DNA of 64,000 nucleotides from positions 62,001 to 126,000 of the forward strand of contig NZ_JAHVAI010000011.1 of the NCBI RefSeq assembly GCF_019264375.1, read 5' to 3'. The translations under genes and the position numbers were made by a program. The notes below the pieces were generated by a model that made no database searches, had not been told where the DNA came from, and worked only from the letters and a program-made list of their open reading frames with translations. This DNA is from Sedimentimonas flavescens (GTDB taxonomy: Bacteria > Pseudomonadota > Alphaproteobacteria > Rhodobacterales > Rhodobacteraceae). Below are positions 22,886 through 31,426 of the stretch, one piece after another; the first letter of the stretch is position 1, and each line of letters begins with the position of its first letter.

Positions 22886-23950
22886 TCAGACCGCACCGGC
22901 CTCGATCAGCTTGCGCGCGATCCCGGCATAGGCATCAGATGCCGCACCCTCGCCCGTCGCAACCGGCTGCCCGGCATCCCCCGCGAGGCGCACATCGAGG
23001 TCAAGCGGCAACTCGCCCAGGTAGGGCAGGCCAAGACGCTCGGCTTCGGCGCCAACGCCGCCGTGGCCGAACAGATGCGCCTCGTGGCCGCAATTGGGGC
23101 AGACATAGGTCGACATGTTCTCGATCAGCCCAATGACCGGCGTGCCGAGGCGGCGGAACATGTCGAGCGCCTTCTTGGCATCCAGCAGCGCCACGTCCTG
23201 CGGGGTCGAAACGACAAGAGCCCCATCAAGCCGCGTCTTCTGGCACAGCGTCAGCTGGATATCGCCCGTCCCCGGCGGCAGGTCGATGATCAGCACGTCG
23301 AGCGGGCCGTAGTGATCCCAGGCCACCTGCCCCAGCATCTGCTGCAACGCGCCCATCAGCATCGGGCCGCGCCAGATCACCGCCTCATCCTCTTTCAGCA
23401 TCAGGCCAATCGACATCACCACAACGCCGTGCGCCAGAAGCGGCAGGATCGTCTTGCCATCGGGCGAGGCCGGGCGCTTGTTCACACCCATCATCCGAGG
23501 CTGGCTTGGCCCATAGATATCGGCATCCAGAAGCCCCACGCGCTTGCCCGCGCGCGCAAGCGCCACCGCGAGGTTCGACGAGACGGTCGATTTGCCGACG
23601 CCGCCCTTGCCGGACCCGACGGCGATGATATGGCGCACCCCCTCAACCGCCTGAGGACCGGCCTGCGGCGTCGGGTGCTGGCCAATCTTGGGACCCGCCC
23701 CCATCCCCTTCGCGGGGCCAGAGGGAACCACGACCGTCAGGCTCTCGACACCGTCGAGCGCGCGTACGGCGGCCTCGATCGCGGGCTTCGCCGCCGACAA
23801 CTCGGCCTCCGAGGCACCCTCAAGGACGAAGCGGACGATTCCCCCTTGCACCGCAAGCGCGCGCACAAGATCACGCGACACCGGATCACTACCAGAGGGC
23901 ATTTCCACGCCTCGAAGCGCTTTGAGGACCGATTCCTTGCTCAGGGACAT
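22886..23950 (-). CDS. mrp: Mrp/ApbC-type iron-sulfur cluster carrier ATPase
   Basis: Mrp/NBP35-family P-loop ATPases load [4Fe-4S] clusters onto apo-proteins in the cytoplasm. From the ATG at 23950 (GGAGAAAACT upstream) the 354-residue protein has an N-terminal MIP18/DUF59-like domain (about 1-75), a Pro/Gly-rich linker, the deviant Walker [21 protein letters not shown] near residue 113, [16 protein letters not shown] and the cluster-binding CPNCG near residue 282. Upstream in-frame codons to 24082 lack a ribosome-binding site. It is divergent from the DUF1127 gene across 260 bp. Confidence 0.95.
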   Translation of the reverse strand: MSLSKESVLKALRGVEMPSGSDPVSRDLVRALAVQGGIVRFVLEGASEAELSAAKPAIEAAVRALDGVESLTVVVPSGPAKGMGAGPKIGQHPTPQAGPQAVEGVRHIIAVGSGKGGVGKSTVSSNLAVALARAGKRVGLLDADIYGPSQPRMMGVNKRPASPDGKTILPLLAHGVVVMSIGLMLKEDEAVIWRGPMLMGALQQMLGQVAWDHYGPLDVLIIDLPPGTGDIQLTLCQKTRLDGALVVSTPQDVALLDAKKALDMFRRLGTPVIGLIENMSTYVCPNCGHEAHLFGHGGVGAEAERLGLPYLGELPLDLDVRLAGDAGQPVATGEGAASDAYAGIARKLIEAGAV

Positions 23951-24096
23951 AGTTTTCTCCTGTCGATTTCGCGGCGACTGTGGCGCTTTTGCCGCGCGCT
24001 GCAAGAGGGGACGGCAATTAATGCAAACAAAATGCGCAATATGACGCAGGGTGAAGTGAAGATCGGCCGGAAAATTGAGCAATAAAGGTCATGCAT

Positions 24097-24146
24097 TTTC
24101 TGCATGGCAGAAATGCTCTCGCCAACCATTGTGCAGGTGCAGCATT
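24097..24146. promoter_or_regulatory. Palindromic CTGC-N3-GCAG site upstream of the DUF1127 gene
   Basis: TTTCTGC-ATG-GCAGAAA (24097-24113) is a perfect palindrome and contains CTGC-N3-GCAG, the sequence bound by PhaR in Paracoccus. A second TGC-rich stretch, TGTGCAGGTGCAGCATT (24130-24146), resembles the one in the phaC start region. Both lie in the 260-bp space between the divergent mrp and DUF1127 genes. Assignment to PhaR is inference. I could not define a sigma-factor promoter here. Confidence 0.45.
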
Positions 24147-24210
24147 AGCGCCATCTTGATCCCAACAGCGGCACTGGACCGCGACACGACATCAAGAAGG
24201 TTAGCAGAAA

Positions 24211-24414
24211 ATGGCACTGGCACAGGACATTCGGATCATGGAAACGGGCGTGGCACGCCTGTTCTCTGGGTTCTCGGAGGCTCTGGCCCGCCGCAAGGTC
24301 TATCGTCAGACCCTGCGTGAGCTGAAAGGGCTTTCGAGCCGCGAACTCGACGATCTGGGCATTCATCGCTCGATGATCACCCGCATCGCCATGGAAGCGG
24401 CCTACGGCAAGTAA
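24211..24414 (+). CDS. DUF1127 small protein (CcaF1-like)
   Basis: This 67-residue protein has the C-terminal DUF1127 segment (LRELKGLSSRELDDLGIHRS, then MITRIAMEAAYGK), an Arg-rich helical domain. In R. sphaeroides the DUF1127 protein CcaF1 (RSP_6037) binds RNA and is co-transcribed with the CcsR1-4 small RNAs that follow it. The same arrangement is seen here, with the first Cuckoo hairpin starting 11 bp after the stop. It is probably stress-induced by analogy. It has no membrane segment or signal peptide. Confidence 0.88.
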   Translation: MALAQDIRIMETGVARLFSGFSEALARRKVYRQTLRELKGLSSRELDDLGIHRSMITRIAMEAAYGK

Positions 24415-24424
24415 CACGTTTCCA

Positions 24425-24489
24425 GAGGCCCCTCCTCCTCCCTGGGCCTCGGAACTTGGCGGCACCCACCTCCTCCCTCGGGTGTCGCC
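24425..24489 (+). ncRNA. Cuckoo/CcsR-like small RNA unit 1 (hairpins 1 and 2)
   Basis: Hairpin 1 has a 7-bp stem GAGGCCC/GGGCCTC (24425-24431, 24444-24450). Hairpin 2 has a 10-bp stem with one G-U pair (24458-24467, 24480-24489). Both carry 12-nt loops containing CCTCCTCCC (loops 24432-24443 and 24468-24479). Seven bases separate them. Two consecutive CCUCCUCCC-loop hairpins are the defining layout of Cuckoo RNAs. The loop sequence is complementary to GGAGG Shine-Dalgarno sequences. A loop-motif-free hairpin (CCGGC 24497-24501 with GCCGG 24520-24524) follows. Confidence 0.85.
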
Positions 24490-24535
24490 TGAAATACCGG
24501 CCTCGGACCAGATGGTCATGCCGGATGCCGATGCG

Positions 24536-24605
24536 AAGGCCCCTCCTCCTCCCTGGGCCTTTGTAGAGAAGGCGGCGGCCCCCTCCTCCTCCCTGGGGCC
24601 GCCGC
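24536..24605 (+). ncRNA. Cuckoo/CcsR-like small RNA unit 2 (hairpins 3 and 4)
   Basis: Hairpin 3 pairs AAGGCCC with GGGCCTT (24536-24542, 24555-24561). Hairpin 4 has a perfect 11-bp stem (24572-24582, 24595-24605). Both have the same loop, CTCCTCCTCCCT. The stems differ from those of unit 1 but keep pairing, so the structure is conserved rather than the stem sequence. A GCCC-TTCG-GGGC tetraloop hairpin (24629-24640) sits in the 47-nt space before unit 3. Confidence 0.85.
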
Positions 24606-24652
24606 ACTTACTCAGCGGCAAGAAACACGCCCTTCGGGGCAGAGACGCGAAA

Positions 24653-24716
24653 GGCCCTTCCTCCTCCCTGGGCCGATCGCTTGGGCGGCGCCCCTCCTCC
24701 TCCCTGGGGCGCCGCC
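24653..24716 (+). ncRNA. Cuckoo/CcsR-like small RNA unit 3 (hairpins 5 and 6)
   Basis: Hairpin 5 has a short GGCCC/GGGCC stem (24653-24657, 24670-24674) and the loop TTCCTCCTCCCT. Hairpin 6 has a perfect 11-bp stem (24684-24694, 24706-24716) with an 11-nt loop, TCCTCCTCCCT. The leader GACGCGAAAGG matches GATGCGAAGG before unit 2, which supports duplication of a complete unit. Confidence 0.85.
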
Positions 24717-24725
24717 ACAAGAATA

Positions 24726-24793
24726 CCGGGTCCTTCCTCCTCCCTGGACCCGGCTGCGGCGCCGCCCTCCTCCTCCTCCCTGAGGGATGCGCC
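24726..24793 (+). ncRNA. Cuckoo/CcsR-like small RNA unit 4 (hairpins 7 and 8)
   Basis: Hairpin 7 pairs CCGGGTCC with GGACCCGG (24726-24733, 24746-24753) around TTCCTCCTCCCT. Hairpin 8 pairs 24758-24769 with 24782-24793, apart from a 2x2 internal loop, around CTCCTCCTCCCT. Four bases separate the two. The unit is preceded by AATACCGG, also found after unit 1 (24494-24500). Confidence 0.82.
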
Positions 24794-24803
24794 AGGATAC
24801 CGA

Positions 24804-24881
24804 CGGCCCCTCCTCCTCCCTGGGCCGATCGGAAGGTAGACGGCGAGCCCCTCCTCCTCCCTGGGCCCGCCGTTTTCTTTT
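24804..24881 (+). ncRNA. Cuckoo/CcsR-like small RNA unit 5 (hairpins 9 and 10) ending in the array terminator
   Basis: Hairpin 9 pairs CGGCCC with GGGCCG (24804-24809, 24822-24827). Hairpin 10 pairs 24841-24850 with 24863-24872 with one A-C mismatch. Both loops are CTCCTCCTCCCT. Hairpin 10 is the only one followed directly by a T-rich tract (TTTTCTTTT, 24873-24881), so it doubles as the intrinsic terminator of the locus. Internal hairpins have no T-run, which suggests one long precursor cut into units. Confidence 0.85.
24841..24881 (+). terminator. Intrinsic terminator of the DUF1127/Cuckoo RNA transcript
   Basis: The 10-bp stem of hairpin 10 (24841-24850 with 24863-24872) is followed by TTTTCTTTT. 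It ends about 50 bp before the rlmJ start and separates the sRNA transcript from rlmJ. Confidence 0.8.
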
Positions 24882-24933
24882 GCGGCTTGCCTGTCGGGGG
24901 CGCGCGGGGCATCAGGGGGGCAAAGGGGGTGCC

Positions 24934-25731
24934 ATGCTTTCCTATCAACACAGCTACCACGCCGGAAATCTGGCCGACGTCCACAAGCACGCGCTGATGG
25001 CGGCGATGCTTGATTACATGACGCGCAAGGACAAACCGCTGAGCTACCTCGAGACCCATTCGGGCCGCGGGCTCTACGCGCTGGACGCGGCCGAGGCCGT
25101 CAAGACCGGCGAAGCCGCGCAAGGCATCGAGCGGATCGCGCGTCTGAACTGGTTTGCCCCCGATCATCCCTATGCCCGCGCCCTCGCGGCGGTGCGCGCC
25201 GCGCATGGCGCGCGCGCCTATCCGGGCTCGCCCCTGCTTGCGGCAACCCTGCTGCGCCCGATCGACTCGATCCAGCTATGCGAGCTACACCCGCAGGAAT
25301 TCGCGGCCCTGCGCGCGGCGATGGAGTCCCATGGCGGCGTCTTTCATCAGAAGGACGGGCTGCAAATGGCACTGGCGCTGGCCCCGCCTACCCCGCGCCG
25401 CGGCGTCATACTGATCGACCCCTCGTGGGAGGTGAAATCCGATTACGAGGCGATCCCCAAGCTGATCGGCCAGGTCGCGCGCAAATGGAACGTCGGCGTC
25501 ATCGCGCTCTGGTATCCGATCCTCGCCCCGAGCGTTACCGCCAGTGACGCGCAGCGCGCCATGGTGCGCGGCCTGCGCGCCAGCCACCCCGAGGCGCTGA
25601 TCTCAGAGGTCCGCTTTCCGCCCGCGCGTGAAGGCCATGGCATGATCGGTTCGGGCATGTTCGTGCTGAACCCGCCCTGGGGGCTGGAGGACGAAGCGCA
25701 AAGGCTCGGCCGTCTCTTCGCGAAACTCTGA
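24934..25731 (+). CDS. rlmJ: 23S rRNA (adenine-2030 N6)-methyltransferase RlmJ
   Basis: RlmJ uses S-adenosylmethionine to methylate A2030 of 23S rRNA. From the ATG at 24934 (AGGGGG upstream) the 265-residue protein begins MLSYQHSYHAGNLADVHKHA, the N-terminal signature of the family. It has LETHSGRGLYALD (SAM site) near residue 40 and LIDPSWEVKSDYEAIP, where E. coli RlmJ has the catalytic DPPY. The Ser-Trp variant there appears to be a lineage difference. It ends with GSGMFVLNPPWGLE. Confidence 0.93.
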   Translation: MLSYQHSYHAGNLADVHKHALMAAMLDYMTRKDKPLSYLETHSGRGLYALDAAEAVKTGEAAQGIERIARLNWFAPDHPYARALAAVRAAHGARAYPGSPLLAATLLRPIDSIQLCELHPQEFAALRAAMESHGGVFHQKDGLQMALALAPPTPRRGVILIDPSWEVKSDYEAIPKLIGQVARKWNVGVIALWYPILAPSVTASDAQRAMVRGLRASHPEALISEVRFPPAREGHGMIGSGMFVLNPPWGLEDEAQRLGRLFAKL

Positions 25732-25747
25732 GCGCGCTCCGGCAAAC

Positions 25748-28180
25748 TCAGAACGGCACGTCGTCGGCCTCGTCGGCGGGCACGACAAAGGAGGCCAGCA
25801 GCTTCTTGGTGTCGGCCTTGTCGAAGGCCACGACGATCTTGTCGCCCTCGGAGCCGAGAACCTCGCCATAGCCGAACTTCTTGTGGAACACGCGCTCGCC
25901 GATTTCAAAGGCGACCGTCTCGGCGTCGATGATCATCGCGCCGCGCCGCTGCGGCTGTGAACTGACCCCACGCGACTGCATCCGCTGCCAACCCGGCGAG
26001 GCATAGACATCGGCGCGGCTCGCCCGCTCCTCGATCCCGCCGCGACCATAGGCGCTGGCCGCGCCGAAGCCGCCCCCTACCATGCCCGAGGGAAGCACCT
26101 CGACATGCGCGGCCGGCAATTCATCGATGAAGCGCGACGGCAACTGGCTTTGCCACTGGCCATAGACACGGCGGTTTCCGGCGAAGGAAATCGTGCACAA
26201 CTCCTCGGCGCGGGTGATGCCGACATAGGCCAGTCGGCGCTCCTCCTCGAGCCCCTTCTGCGGCGCTTCATCCATCGAGCGCTGACTGGGAAACAACCCG
26301 TCCTCCCACCCCGGCAGGAAGACGATCGGAAACTCCAGCCCCTTCGCCGCGTGCAGCGTCATGATGGTGACCTTCTGGTCCCCCTCGTCGCGGTCATTGT
26401 CCATGATCAGCGCGACATGCTCCAGGAACCCCTGGAGGTTTTCGAACTGCTCCAAGGCCTTGACGAGTTCCTTGAGGTTCTCAAGCCGCCCCGGCGCCTC
26501 GGGTGTCTTGTCGTTCACCCACATCTCGACATAGCCGCTGTCTTCGAGGATCTGCTCGACCAGCCGGATATGCGAGTGATCGTTGGCGGGCGGCACCGCG
26601 TCTGCCTCCAGCTCGATCAGCGCATCGTCGTCCTCTGCGGGGCTCGTGGCCGTAGCGGGGGAAGCCCCGCGCACCGCCTCATGCCAGCGCGCGATATTCT
26701 CGACAAACAGCCGCAACTGCCCGGCGGCCTTGCCGCTCAGACCGCCAGATTGCAGCACCAGCCGCGCCCCGTCGAACAGGCTTAGCCCATTTTCGCGTGC
26801 GGCCCGCTGGATCGTGTTCTGCGCCTTGTCGCCAAGTCCGCGCTTAGGCGTGTTCACGACGCGCTCAAACGCCAGATCGTCATCGGGGCTGACCGCCAGC
26901 CGGAAATAGGCCATCGCATCGCGAATCTCGAGCCGCTCGTAAAAGCGCGGCCCGCCGATGACCCGATACGGCAGACCGATCGTTAGAAAGCGATCCTCGA
27001 AAGCCCGCATCTGATGCGAGGCACGCACAAGGATGGCCTGCTTGTCATAGGAAACCGGCCCCATTGCGCGTGTGCCGCGCCGCAACGCCTCAATCTCCTC
27101 GCCGATCCAGCGCGCCTCTTCCTCGCCGTCCCAAAGACCGATCAGGCGCACCTTCTCGCCGCCCTTCGCCTCGGTCCAAAGCTCCTTGCCAAGCCGCCCC
27201 TCATTGGTCGCGATCAGCCGCGAGGCCGCCGCCAGGATATGCTCGGTCGAGCGATAATTCTGCTCAAGCCGGATCACCGCCGCGCCGGGAAAATCCTTTT
27301 CGAACCGCAGGATATTGCCCACCTCAGCGCCACGCCAGCCATAGATCGACTGATCGTCATCGCCCACGCAGCAGATGTTGCGATGCCCCTGCGCCAAGAG
27401 CCGCAACCACAGATACTGCGCGACGTTCGTGTCCTGATACTCGTCCACCAGGATATACTTGAACCAGCGTTGATACTGTTTAAGCACATCGTCATGCATC
27501 TGGAAGATCGAAACCATGTGCAGCAGCAGATCGCCGAAATCGACGGCGTTGAGTGTGCGTAACCGCTCCTGATAGGCCGCGTAAAGCTCGGACCCGCGAT
27601 TGTTGAACGCCGCTGTCTCGGCGCCCTTCACCCGGTCAGGCGTCAGCGCGCGGTTCTTCCAACCGTCGATGATCCCGGCCAATTGCCGCGCCGGCCAGCG
27701 CTTCTCATCCATATTCGCGGCGACGATCAACTGCTTAAGCAGCCGGATCTGATCGTCCGTATCGAGAATGGTAAAGTTCGGCTTCAGCCCCACCAACTCG
27801 GCATGGCGCCGCAAGAGCTTGACGCAAACCGAGTGGAAAGTGCCAAGCCACGGCACGCCATCGATTCCGCCCCCCAACAGACGGCTCACACGCTCCTTCA
27901 TCTCGCGCGCAGCCTTGTTGGTGAAGGTCACGGCCAAGATCTCGTTCGGCCTCGCTCGCCCCGTATCGATCAGATGCGCGATCCGCGCGGTCAGTGCCTT
28001 GGTCTTGCCCGTGCCCGCCCCCGCAAGCATCAGAACAGGCCCATCCAGCGTCTCGACCGCCGCGCGTTGTGCGGGGTTCAACTCGTGAATATAGCCCGCA
28101 GCCCCCCGCATCGCGCCCATGGCACGTTGCGACAGGCTCAACGCCCCCTCGAATGCATCATCTTCGTCAAATCCGCTCAT
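25748..28180 (-). CDS. uvrD: ATP-dependent DNA helicase UvrD/PcrA
   Basis: This is a superfamily 1A 3'-5' helicase of nucleotide excision and mismatch repair. The 810-residue protein has the full motif set: LNPAQRAAVE (Q motif), LAGAGTGKTKALTARIAHL (Walker A), ILVDEYQDTNVAQY (motif II), VGDDDQSIYGWRGAEV (motif III), VTIMTLHAAKGLEFPIVFLP (motif V) and YVGITRAEELC (motif VI). The C-terminal 60 residues (ERVFHKKFGYGEVLG) form a Tudor-like domain that in PcrA/UvrD contacts RNA polymerase. It converges with rlmJ and is not in an operon. Confidence 0.97.
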   Translation of the reverse strand: MSGFDEDDAFEGALSLSQRAMGAMRGAAGYIHELNPAQRAAVETLDGPVLMLAGAGTGKTKALTARIAHLIDTGRARPNEILAVTFTNKAAREMKERVSRLLGGGIDGVPWLGTFHSVCVKLLRRHAELVGLKPNFTILDTDDQIRLLKQLIVAANMDEKRWPARQLAGIIDGWKNRALTPDRVKGAETAAFNNRGSELYAAYQERLRTLNAVDFGDLLLHMVSIFQMHDDVLKQYQRWFKYILVDEYQDTNVAQYLWLRLLAQGHRNICCVGDDDQSIYGWRGAEVGNILRFEKDFPGAAVIRLEQNYRSTEHILAAASRLIATNEGRLGKELWTEAKGGEKVRLIGLWDGEEEARWIGEEIEALRRGTRAMGPVSYDKQAILVRASHQMRAFEDRFLTIGLPYRVIGGPRFYERLEIRDAMAYFRLAVSPDDDLAFERVVNTPKRGLGDKAQNTIQRAARENGLSLFDGARLVLQSGGLSGKAAGQLRLFVENIARWHEAVRGASPATATSPAEDDDALIELEADAVPPANDHSHIRLVEQILEDSGYVEMWVNDKTPEAPGRLENLKELVKALEQFENLQGFLEHVALIMDNDRDEGDQKVTIMTLHAAKGLEFPIVFLPGWEDGLFPSQRSMDEAPQKGLEEERRLAYVGITRAEELCTISFAGNRRVYGQWQSQLPSRFIDELPAAHVEVLPSGMVGGGFGAASAYGRGGIEERASRADVYASPGWQRMQSRGVSSQPQRRGAMIIDAETVAFEIGERVFHKKFGYGEVLGSEGDKIVVAFDKADTKKLLASFVVPADEADDVPF

Positions 28181-28242
28181 GGCGCCAATCTAGCCGCCTC
28201 TGCGCCGAAGGCCAAGAGAAGTTCACGCAATGTTCGCATCTT

Positions 28243-28303
28243 CTTCTTGGCAAAAATACCTCGGGGGGAGGGCCGCAGGCCCGAGGGGGCAGCGCCCCCT
28301 CCC
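28243..28303 (-). repeat. Intergenic GC-rich double stem-loop plus ATATTTG-like element, copy 2 (folE2 terminator)
   Basis: Reading the minus strand from the folE2 stop: GGGGGC-GCT-GCCCCC (28285-28299), then GGGCC-TGC-GGCCC (28270-28282), then CCCCCCGAGGTATTTTTG. The first stem and loop match copy 1 (14412-14430) exactly in the core, and the tail matches CCCCGGGATATTTG. Position and the T-rich tail suggest it terminates folE2. Confidence 0.7.
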
Positions 28304-29398
<1,095 letters not shown>

Positions 29399-29444
29399 TG
29401 GGTCACCTTGCGGACTTGTCCCGGACGACCCCCGGGCACTTTTG

Positions 29445-29473
29445 CATATGGGGGTGATACGAAAAAAGTCCAA
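29445..29473 (-). promoter_or_regulatory. Putative folE2 promoter, sigma-32-like
   Basis: On the minus strand TTGGAC (29468-29473) is followed after 17 bp by CATATG (29445-29450), within CCCCCATATG. The CCCCAT-type -10 resembles heat-shock sigma (RpoH) promoters, and the -35 also fits the housekeeping sigma. The predicted start is about 40 nt upstream of the folE2 ATG. Confidence 0.45.
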
Positions 29474-29503
29474 AACAAGTTGCGCCCGGGCGACACAAAA
29501 AGA

Positions 29504-30682
29504 TCAGGCTGCGTCCAATGCCTGCAATACATCGGCCACCAGGTCCGAACCATCCTCGATTCCCATCGAGATCCGAACCATTCCCGGCGTGATGTTGATC
29601 AGCGCGCGCTCTTCCTCGGACAGGTTCTTGTGCGTCGTCGTGGCCGGATGGGTCGCGATCGACTTGGCATCGCCGAGGTTGTTCGAGATCGAAATGACCT
29701 TCAGCGCATTGAGGAAGCGGAACGCCGCCGCCTTGCCGCCCTTGAGATCGACGCAGACCATCGTCCCGCCAGAGCCCATCTGCTCCATCGCAAGCGTATG
29801 CTGCGGGTGGTCGACCAACCCCGGATAGATCGCACGGGCAAGCTTTTCATGCCCCGCCGCAGCCGAGGCCACCATCGCCGCATTCGTCGCCTGCGCGCGC
29901 ACGCGCAAATCGAGCGTCTGCATCCCCGAGAGCATGATCCAGGCGTGGAACGGGCTCATCGCGCCTCCGGTGTGCTTGACATAGGTCTCCAGCGGGCCGC
30001 GGATATATTCCTTCGTACCGCAGACAACGCCGCCAAGCGCGCGCCCGCCGCCGTCGATATGCTTGGTCGTCGAATAGGCGATGATATCGGCGCCGAGTTC
30101 GACCGCATTCGAGAAGATCGGCGAGGAAAAGACGTTATCCACCACCACGACCGCGCCATTGGCATGGGCAATCTCGGACACGCCCTTGATGTCGACGACC
30201 TCAAGACCGGGGTTCGAGACGCTCTCGAAGAAGCAGACCTTGGTCGCCGGGGTCATCGCGGCGCGCCACTCGTCCAGCTTGGTGCCGTCAACCAGCGTCA
30301 CGCCGACACCAAAGCCTTGCAGCACCTTGAGCACATGCAGGCACGAGCCGAACATCTGCCGCGCGGCGACGATGTGATCGCCCGCCTTGACCAGACAGGT
30401 CAGCGCGCCGTTGATCGCGGCCATGCCGCTGGCGCAGGCGAAGGCGTCCTCGGTGCCCTCGATCGCGGCGATGCGGTCTTCGAACATGCGGGTGGTCGGG
30501 TTGCCGTAGCGGGCGTAGATGAATTCGTCATCGCCCGAGGACAGGAAGCGCGCCTCGGCGGCCTCGGCCGACGGATAGACAAAGCCCTGCGTCAGAAACA
30601 GCGCCTCGGCCATCTCGCCATACTGGCTGCGGCGGATGCCTTCATGGACGAGTTTCGTGCGGGTTTTCCAATCCTTCGACAT
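29504..30682 (-). CDS. metZ: O-succinylhomoserine sulfhydrylase
   Basis: MetZ is a PLP enzyme that makes homocysteine directly from O-succinylhomoserine and sulfide in methionine synthesis. From the ATG at 30682 the 392-residue protein shows YARYGNPTTRMFE, EDAFACASGMAAI, VVVDNVFSSPIFSN and the PLP-lysine segment IAYSTTKHIDGGG (Lys near residue 207), the Cys/Met-metabolism fold type I pattern. MetZ rather than a gamma-synthase is favoured by the alphaproteobacterial context, but related sulfhydrylases are close. Confidence 0.9.
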   Translation of the reverse strand: MSKDWKTRTKLVHEGIRRSQYGEMAEALFLTQGFVYPSAEAAEARFLSSGDDEFIYARYGNPTTRMFEDRIAAIEGTEDAFACASGMAAINGALTCLVKAGDHIVAARQMFGSCLHVLKVLQGFGVGVTLVDGTKLDEWRAAMTPATKVCFFESVSNPGLEVVDIKGVSEIAHANGAVVVVDNVFSSPIFSNAVELGADIIAYSTTKHIDGGGRALGGVVCGTKEYIRGPLETYVKHTGGAMSPFHAWIMLSGMQTLDLRVRAQATNAAMVASAAAGHEKLARAIYPGLVDHPQHTLAMEQMGSGGTMVCVDLKGGKAAAFRFLNALKVISISNNLGDAKSIATHPATTTHKNLSEEERALINITPGMVRISMGIEDGSDLVADVLQALDAA

Positions 30683-30711
30683 GGAACGGGCCTTTCGTTG
30701 CAAGGTTCCCT

Positions 30712-30740
30712 GCCCTAACGCCGCGCCGCGCCTGCGTCAA
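30712..30740 (-). promoter_or_regulatory. Putative metZ promoter
   Basis: On the minus strand TTGACG (30735-30740), a 17-bp spacer and TAGGGC (30712-30717) match a housekeeping promoter with a strong -35 and a GC-rich -10. It predicts a leader of about 22 nt. No SAM riboswitch fold was recognisable between it and the start. Confidence 0.5.
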
Positions 30741-30806
30741 CCTGCCACGCCATGCCTCACACGGGTTTCGGCCTTGTATTCAAGGGGCTGAATGCAGGGG
30801 CGCGTC

Positions 30807-31424
30807 TCAGGCGTCGCCGCCATCCTCGCCCGGCTTTTCATAGCCGTAGCGCGCGAACAGGCGGCTTTGGCCCATGAAGAAGGCGAACATGATGATCGTC
30901 AGCCCGAAGGTTTTGAAGTTGACCCAGGTCTGGTCCGACATCGTGCGCCAGATCGCCTCATTGGCAACCGCAAGACCGAAGAACAGCGCGATCAGGCGCT
31001 TGGTCAGGATGATCCAGCCTTCGTGCTGCATGGGCAGCGCGTCATCCATCACCAGTTGCAGCCAAGGCTTGCCGCGCATCAGCCCCACACTCAGCAGCAC
31101 CGCGAACAACAGATAGATCAGCGTGGGCTTCATCTTGAAGAACTTGGGGTCATTGAGCCAGACCGACAGCCCGCCGAAGACCACCACCAGCACGAGCGTC
31201 GCGATCTGCATGGGCGCCAGCCGCCCCGTAAGCCGCCACAGCGCGAGCGTGGTCGCCACCAGCAGCGGAACGAACAGCGCCGTGGCCACCACAAAGCCCG
31301 AATAGGCCGTGCCCCCAATGGTGACATCGGTATCCTTGAGGCGCGAGAAAGCCACGAAGAACACGACCAGCGGCCCGAACTCGAGCCCAGCCTTCACCCA
31401 GGGATTGATCTTGCGTCCGGCCAT
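30807..31424 (-). CDS. yciB: YciB/IspZ-family inner-membrane septation protein
   Basis: The 205-residue protein has five or six hydrophobic segments and the family signature pattern: KAGLEFGPLVVFFVAF at the N-terminus, FKMKPTLIYLLFAVLL in the middle, and AVANEAIWRTMSDQTWVNFK followed by a final membrane segment. Family members are needed for normal septation in Shigella and interact with envelope-biogenesis proteins in E. coli. It is 2 bp downstream of an EamA transporter gene, so the two are probably co-transcribed. Confidence 0.88.
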   Translation of the reverse strand: MAGRKINPWVKAGLEFGPLVVFFVAFSRLKDTDVTIGGTAYSGFVVATALFVPLLVATTLALWRLTGRLAPMQIATLVLVVVFGGLSVWLNDPKFFKMKPTLIYLLFAVLLSVGLMRGKPWLQLVMDDALPMQHEGWIILTKRLIALFFGLAVANEAIWRTMSDQTWVNFKTFGLTIIMFAFFMGQSRLFARYGYEKPGEDGGDA

Positions 31425-31426
31425 TC

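Noticed and set aside
24425-24872. Possible CRISPR array or simple tandem DNA repeat
   Set aside because: The conserved piece is only about 10 bases in a loop, the flanks are self-complementary stems that differ from unit to unit, and spacing is irregular. This is an RNA hairpin array, not repeats with unique spacers.
24145-25206. Open reading frames across the Cuckoo array on both strands (353 codons minus, 171 codons plus)
   Set aside because: They owe their length to the GC-rich repeated motif, have low-complexity translations, overlap rlmJ or the DUF1127 gene and lack ribosome-binding sites.
30683-30806. SAM-II riboswitch before metZ
   Set aside because: I looked for it because such riboswitches occur upstream of methionine genes in alphaproteobacteria, but the predicted leader is only about 22 nt and no pseudoknot pattern was visible.
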